From contig NC_061782.1 of assembly GCF_022458985.1 (NCBI RefSeq), positions 17,191,672 to 17,255,671 on the forward strand: a stretch of 64,000 bases of DNA, read 5' to 3'. The notes below the pieces were generated by a model that had not been told where the DNA came from, searched no databases, and saw only the letters and a program-made list of their open reading frames with translations. Made by a program: the position numbers and the translations under genes. Source of the stretch: Mugil cephalus (Eukaryota; Chordata; Actinopteri; Mugiliformes; Mugilidae). This document shows, one piece after another, positions 59,260-64,000 of this stretch. How positions within the stretch are numbered: position 1 is the stretch's first letter; every line of letters starts with the position of its first letter.

Positions 59260-60640
59260 GGGAAAAGGGCTCAGTGAGGAACAAACCGCGGTGAGAGGAG
59301 ACAGAAGGAATGGGTGGAAAAGAAGCAACCAAAGAAGAGGAAAGAGCAAGAAAATGATGCAGAGAATCAAAAACACTGAATGCCGGCGAGGAAGACATTG
59401 GTGCCACTGCTCCCTGAAGCAGCGTCAGGCCGACTTGTCCCGACCTGAGCTCGATAGCAGGCTGATTAATGAAGAAGTGTGAAGCACAAAGCGAAAGACA
59501 TTTGCGTCATAGCTTTTCGACGGCCGTCGTGGTGTGAAGCAGGCGACGCGGCTCGAGGCAGACGAGTTAGACTTCCTACCTCCAAGGAGCGCCCTGTGAA
59601 AAAAATCCAGAAAGCAGATACTCACTACTCACTACTGCTGCTCGCTCCTGGAGGAAATACAAAACGGTTATTTATTTGAAGCGGAACTGATGTTGAAGAA
59701 TTCAAATCCCACAGAACCTCACCATAGCTATGTGAAACACAGTCTTACGTATCCCAGTGTCATATACTGCCACTTCTGAAAAGAACATGCAAGGTTGTTG
59801 AAACAATCGTTCATCTCATGTAGGATACATTACGATCCTTTTCGTTCCAGATGTTCAGGCCGTATTCGTAGGTTGTATTCGCCATGAGGTTTCGCAAGAA
59901 GCCACACACACATGCACTCTCTGTATATTCCCAGCTACTTCTTTATATTTGCTAGGTTTCAAGGAAGTAGCAGGACTTAACCCTTTTCCTGATTGAGATG
60001 TTTTAACAAAGCAGTTTGACTGGCAGCTGCTGAAGGATTAAAACCGCTCTGGAGCAGATTGTTCCAGCTCACTTTTACCTCCATGTATACGGCCGTTTGG
60101 CAGGTTAGATGCGTTATCTCAGGTTCTGTTAGGTGTCTTCTTCTTCTGTTGATGACATAATCACACATCTTAATTTGAGAGTAGCCCGAAGGCGGAGGTC
60201 ATGTTTTACGCACGTCGCTCACACTCCGTATTTATTTCGTCTTAACAGAGTCTCTGCCAGCACATCCGTCTAAACCCTAGCAAGTCTTAAAAAGGCCTGT
60301 CGATATTTAATATGCAATATTATTACGAGAGAGGTTTATGGAGACTATGCGCTGCATAGTAACTACGTCGTGTATATAAACACACATGCGAGAGGAGTAA
60401 AATTGCAGCCAGTGTGTATTGATGTCAAAGACAGAAGCTAGTTTTATATTTTGTGCATAACAATATTGATTCTATATGACCACTGGAGTGAGCCCGTCAT
60501 TTGTGTGTCTGTATTTTCGAGAGTGACCTAACAGTATATGGGTGTGACGAGGAAGTTGTTGCATGGATGACTTCCCGGTGAACTGTAACGAATCATATTT
60601 GATCTGTGGAATAAATCGGCTTGATTACTGAGTTCATTTG
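59260..60640 (+). other. ubac2 3' UTR
   Basis: It runs from the ubac2 stop to an AATAAA at 60610-60615 (GGAATAAATCGGC). The sequence is non-repetitive with no alternative coding signal. Confidence 0.6.
60610..60615 (+). terminator. Poly(A) signal AATAAA, likely of ubac2
   Basis: The first canonical hexamer after the ubac2 stop that I noticed, 1.35 kb downstream. Confidence 0.55.
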
Positions 60641-63600
60641 AATTACTGCGACGAGCATGTTCTTGACTTTTCCATTTAATTGAAACGGAAGCGTTGCATA
60701 ATTGTCCTGAATATAAAGTCTTATTTTACTCACCAGGATGTGATTCAGGGCATACACCGATAATTCACAGATGACTCGATGAGATCAGCCCACCCACGAG
60801 TTCACTGTTATTTATATGTGAATCTGTAGGCTGGGAAAATTCTTCCCGACAAGTTTCCAGGGGAGGACAGAAAGTCTCACAGTTTGTCCCCCATTGCTTA
60901 CTGTACATATTGAAGCTGAGCTCTAAAAAGACGAAGGGTATATTTAAATACATATGTACGTTTAAATTGAAAAATATATACTGTAAAACATACTTTAGGA
61001 AAGTGGACTTTAATGAGCTGTTTTAGTTCAGGGATGACAGCTTTGCCATCATTCCTCTGTCTCCCACCATCTCCACTGGATCAAGAGGGCGTTCCAGGAC
61101 CAAGCCGGTTTTTGTGACCAGTTTCTCAAGGAAATGCTGCTGTTTCATAAAAAACAAAACAAAACAAAAAAAAAAACACCACAGTAGATGTCCGATTCCA
61201 CAACAACGTCTCTCATACTAAGGTTAATAAATAAAAATAAAAGACAGATGTCTATTCAAATCACATTTTTATAAATGAATAAAACATTTATTGTTAATGT
61301 TATTGGTGCCTTTAATGGCATGTTCATTTATTTATTAAGTCGTTTATTCATTTATTTTTTTATTCTGAGAGGTCAGGTCCTACTCTTATTAAAAAAGATA
61401 TGTTCATTTTGTTCTAATGTTCTAATAATTTCACAAAACATTCGCACATCTTGTAAACCGTGAATCCCCTCACTGTTGTGGTGCTACTTTTCAACACATG
61501 ATGGCGCTCTGTCGAAAGATAAGACGGTTTAAGGATTTCATAAAACTACCGTCTATCTACAGATTAGTCTGGCAGAAACCGATGTATAGAATATATAAAG
61601 CACGAAGCTGAAACGGGGGCATGTTTGGACTTGTTGGGTTTATCTTGAAGATGCTTTGCCACTCTTTTAATTGGTTTTAATTGACTGGTGGGGAGTTTAG
61701 GTTTTTATAACCAAACGTATATATTTCACCAAACGTATGTCATTTCAACAATATGCAAATTCAATCAGATTTATTTACAGAGTCATTTAATTCCTTCTGA
61801 TAATAACAGTTTTGACCCTCCATACTATGAAAGGGTGTTAAATGAATACGGGTATTGCTGCATCACAGTATATTTCAACCAATACACTACGATCCTCCAT
61901 ATCACAAAGATTTTTGGTAGAGAAAAAAAATCTAGGTGGGATTATGTGTTTGTTTTATTATTATTATGATTACTTTTTTAATTCTTTATTATGTCATTGG
62001 CCTTTTTAAGTTTTGCCTCACAGTTTGTTTGATCATCTTGTAATAAAGTTATTTTGTATATTTTGCACAATTTGTCATATCTATACTGAAGCAGTATTTT
62101 GCTTCCCAATAAAAAAAAAAATCTAGAAATAAAATCAAGACAAATATCCCTCAGCCAGCTATTCTTGGGAAAGCTAATATATATATATATATCTCCTTAT
62201 CCTTATAGGGAATTTAAGATAGGAGATAGAGACTGAAAAAAAATGGAATCCACACAAGGACAGAGGCTCCATCTGCAGCACTGATTGTTGCACTGATATT
62301 CAACAAAATGCATTAAATAAAAAATTATAATCATTTTGTCCACTGCATGTTTTTATGATTGTGTAATTCCTGTGGGACACGTGTAAAGGAGCCAATAACA
62401 TGTCATTCAAATACAATTTTACCAAACATTCACTAAACTTCTCTAAACACACTTTAATAGTTTACGTTAGTGTGGAAAAAAAGAGATCCACCTGTTCATG
62501 TTAAGCTTCCTCTCCTCACTAGATGGAGACATTTAGTCAGGTCTGGGTTGTTGTTATTACCACTTGGTCCTCTGCCACACCCACCCACCCGCTCCCATTC
62601 TTCCTCTGAGCAGACAGCTCCAGCAGACGGTCTCTCTCCAGGGTTGTTTAATATGAATTCAGAGAAATAATTCACATCTTTAAACCAAAGGATTTAAACA
62701 CAACATCAGCACAACTGTCTCCTGAAACAGAAAGGGCAAACGCGCTATATTCTTTCATCCCCCGGTGAAATCCCACCATCGTCACGCGTTTTGCTAAAAA
62801 GGCCTCCTGAGTTCAAGTGACACAGTTTCCTTCAGCTGATGCTGAAACCAGTCGAGCGGTGAGACTTTTAATGGCTGCAGAATTGAAAGGCAGCTTAAAC
62901 CAGAGCGATTGGTATCAATGTGTCTTCCTGTGTTTAATTAAAGACACTGATTAAAAAGAAGAAGAAAAAAACTTCGCCGACAATCAACCTCATTAAAGAA
63001 ATCCTCTTGAAATGCTGTCTGTGTGTGCAGCACTGATCACACTTCAGTTGCAGGTAATAGTTTAGATGATTTTTAATGTTGTTGTTGGTTTTCAAATTTC
63101 ATCTCAAGCTTAGGTTACGTCACTTGGTGGGCGTCTGTAAGTGGCGAAAACTTCCCGTGTCACCTCTAAAATGTGACGTCCGTCCCTGTGTGTAACCAGG
63201 AGCATCAGTACCAGTAACGGCGTGATGATGCATGGTTCGTTGAGGGGGTCTCTCCTCGTCTGGCAGCAAATCCATTGTCATTTACACTACGGCCGACTGT
63301 GGCCTTGAAGCATCAGCAGTTGTGTAGAACTATTTATCATTTCAGGCGAGCCGTCTGTGGCTCTATTAACCAAGGCCTACTATCATGTGCATCATGATAT
63401 ACTGCTGCTATATGGGAACACGCTGGTGTTCTATGCTCCGTTTGGGCCGTCATTCATTTGTGGCTGGTTCAGTTGAGGTTGAATGTTTGGATGAAGTATG
63501 TAGAGGTAATGCCTGTTAGTGTATTGTTTATTTATTTGCATGTGGGAATGAAGCTACACCAGCTGCTGTACAAAGACTGAAAACCTGGAGAGACAGCTGG

Positions 63601-64000
63601 ATCTGCAGGAAGGTAGCACTCTCAGTTAGCACCTCTGTGCTAACTGATGTTAAAGACTGAAACGATGAAAAACCACAAAAAAAGCTTGTAAATGACTGTT
63701 TGGTGGCACATATTTACATGTTTGCCGCAAGAGTAGGAAGCCAGAGATGCCACGCAAATTCCAAAAAGTAGCTTTGATTGCTCCAATGGCCCTAGCGCCC
63801 ATGTCGAATCCAGCCCGGCAGTGAAGGAAATTCTTGAAATTAGAATACGCCCCGAGTGCATGATGACTCATCAGCATTTTCAAATGTTATAGATATGTTT
63901 TTTAATCCACTGGTGTCTAGGTGACCTGTACTGCATGTGAAACCACTTGAATTTGATCTCACATGGACTTAACATGAACCAGACATTTTATCTATTTTTA
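60641..64000. other. Right-hand gene-free flank
   Basis: 3.4 kb of AT-rich sequence with an A-run near 61160, a (TA)n tract at 62180-62191 and several AATAAA-like strings. A stretch at 61650-61680 (TTGAAGATGCTTTGCCACTC) faintly resembles the foldback family of 15705-15905. I see no exon, RNA gene or intact mobile element. Confidence 0.5.

Overview
This is a teleost fish nuclear genomic window, probably from a spiny-rayed fish with fairly compact introns. The signs are spliced vertebrate genes with GT-AG introns, dense CA/GT microsatellites, tRNA-derived SINE and LINE fragments of fish type, and proteins that align residue by residue with vertebrate orthologues. I could not identify the species. 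No prokaryotic, viral, CRISPR or toxin-like content was seen.

Six genes were rebuilt exon by exon on phase, splice sites and recalled vertebrate orthologues. On the left: pibf1 (minus, 1374-5351, partial: the first 445 codons, the rest not found or off the left edge), dis3 (plus, 6194-12179), bora (minus, 13330-16448) and mzt1 (plus, 17179-19026). pibf1/dis3 and bora/mzt1 are divergent pairs with short shared promoter regions, and dis3 and bora converge. Then comes a gene-poor stretch (about 19.5-26.9 kb), dach1 (plus, 26953-49868, 11 coding exons), and ubac2 (plus, 53613-59259, 10 coding exons) followed by its 3' UTR and gene-free sequence to the end. Gene order and orientation from dach1 to pibf1 match human chromosome 13q21-q22. 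ubac2 lies tens of megabases away on the same human chromosome, so its place 3.7 kb from dach1 is a rearrangement.

Functions: pibf1 is a centriolar-satellite/cilium coiled-coil protein; bora activates Aurora A and Plk1 for mitotic entry; mzt1 is a small subunit of the gamma-tubulin ring complex; dis3 is the catalytic exosome RNase; dach1 is a SKI/SNO/DAC-family nuclear regulator of eye, limb and organ development; ubac2 is an ER rhomboid-like UBA protein. Three of the four left-hand genes act in mitosis or at centrosomes, which makes the shared promoters interesting.

Main points for a second look: dis3 exon 2 (part of the PIN nuclease domain) is not recognisable in the 641 bases where it belongs, and its flanking exons cannot be joined in frame; a LINE remnant plus an (TTCTA)11 tract abuts the splice acceptor of a dach1 exon; a perfect 20-bp hairpin lies inside a foldback element in a bora intron; pibf1 has a possible 27-nt microexon; a SINE and a LINE-like element share a 3' tail; and several AT-rich, homeodomain-site-rich blocks in and near dach1 are candidate enhancers. 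I found no clearly new biological system.
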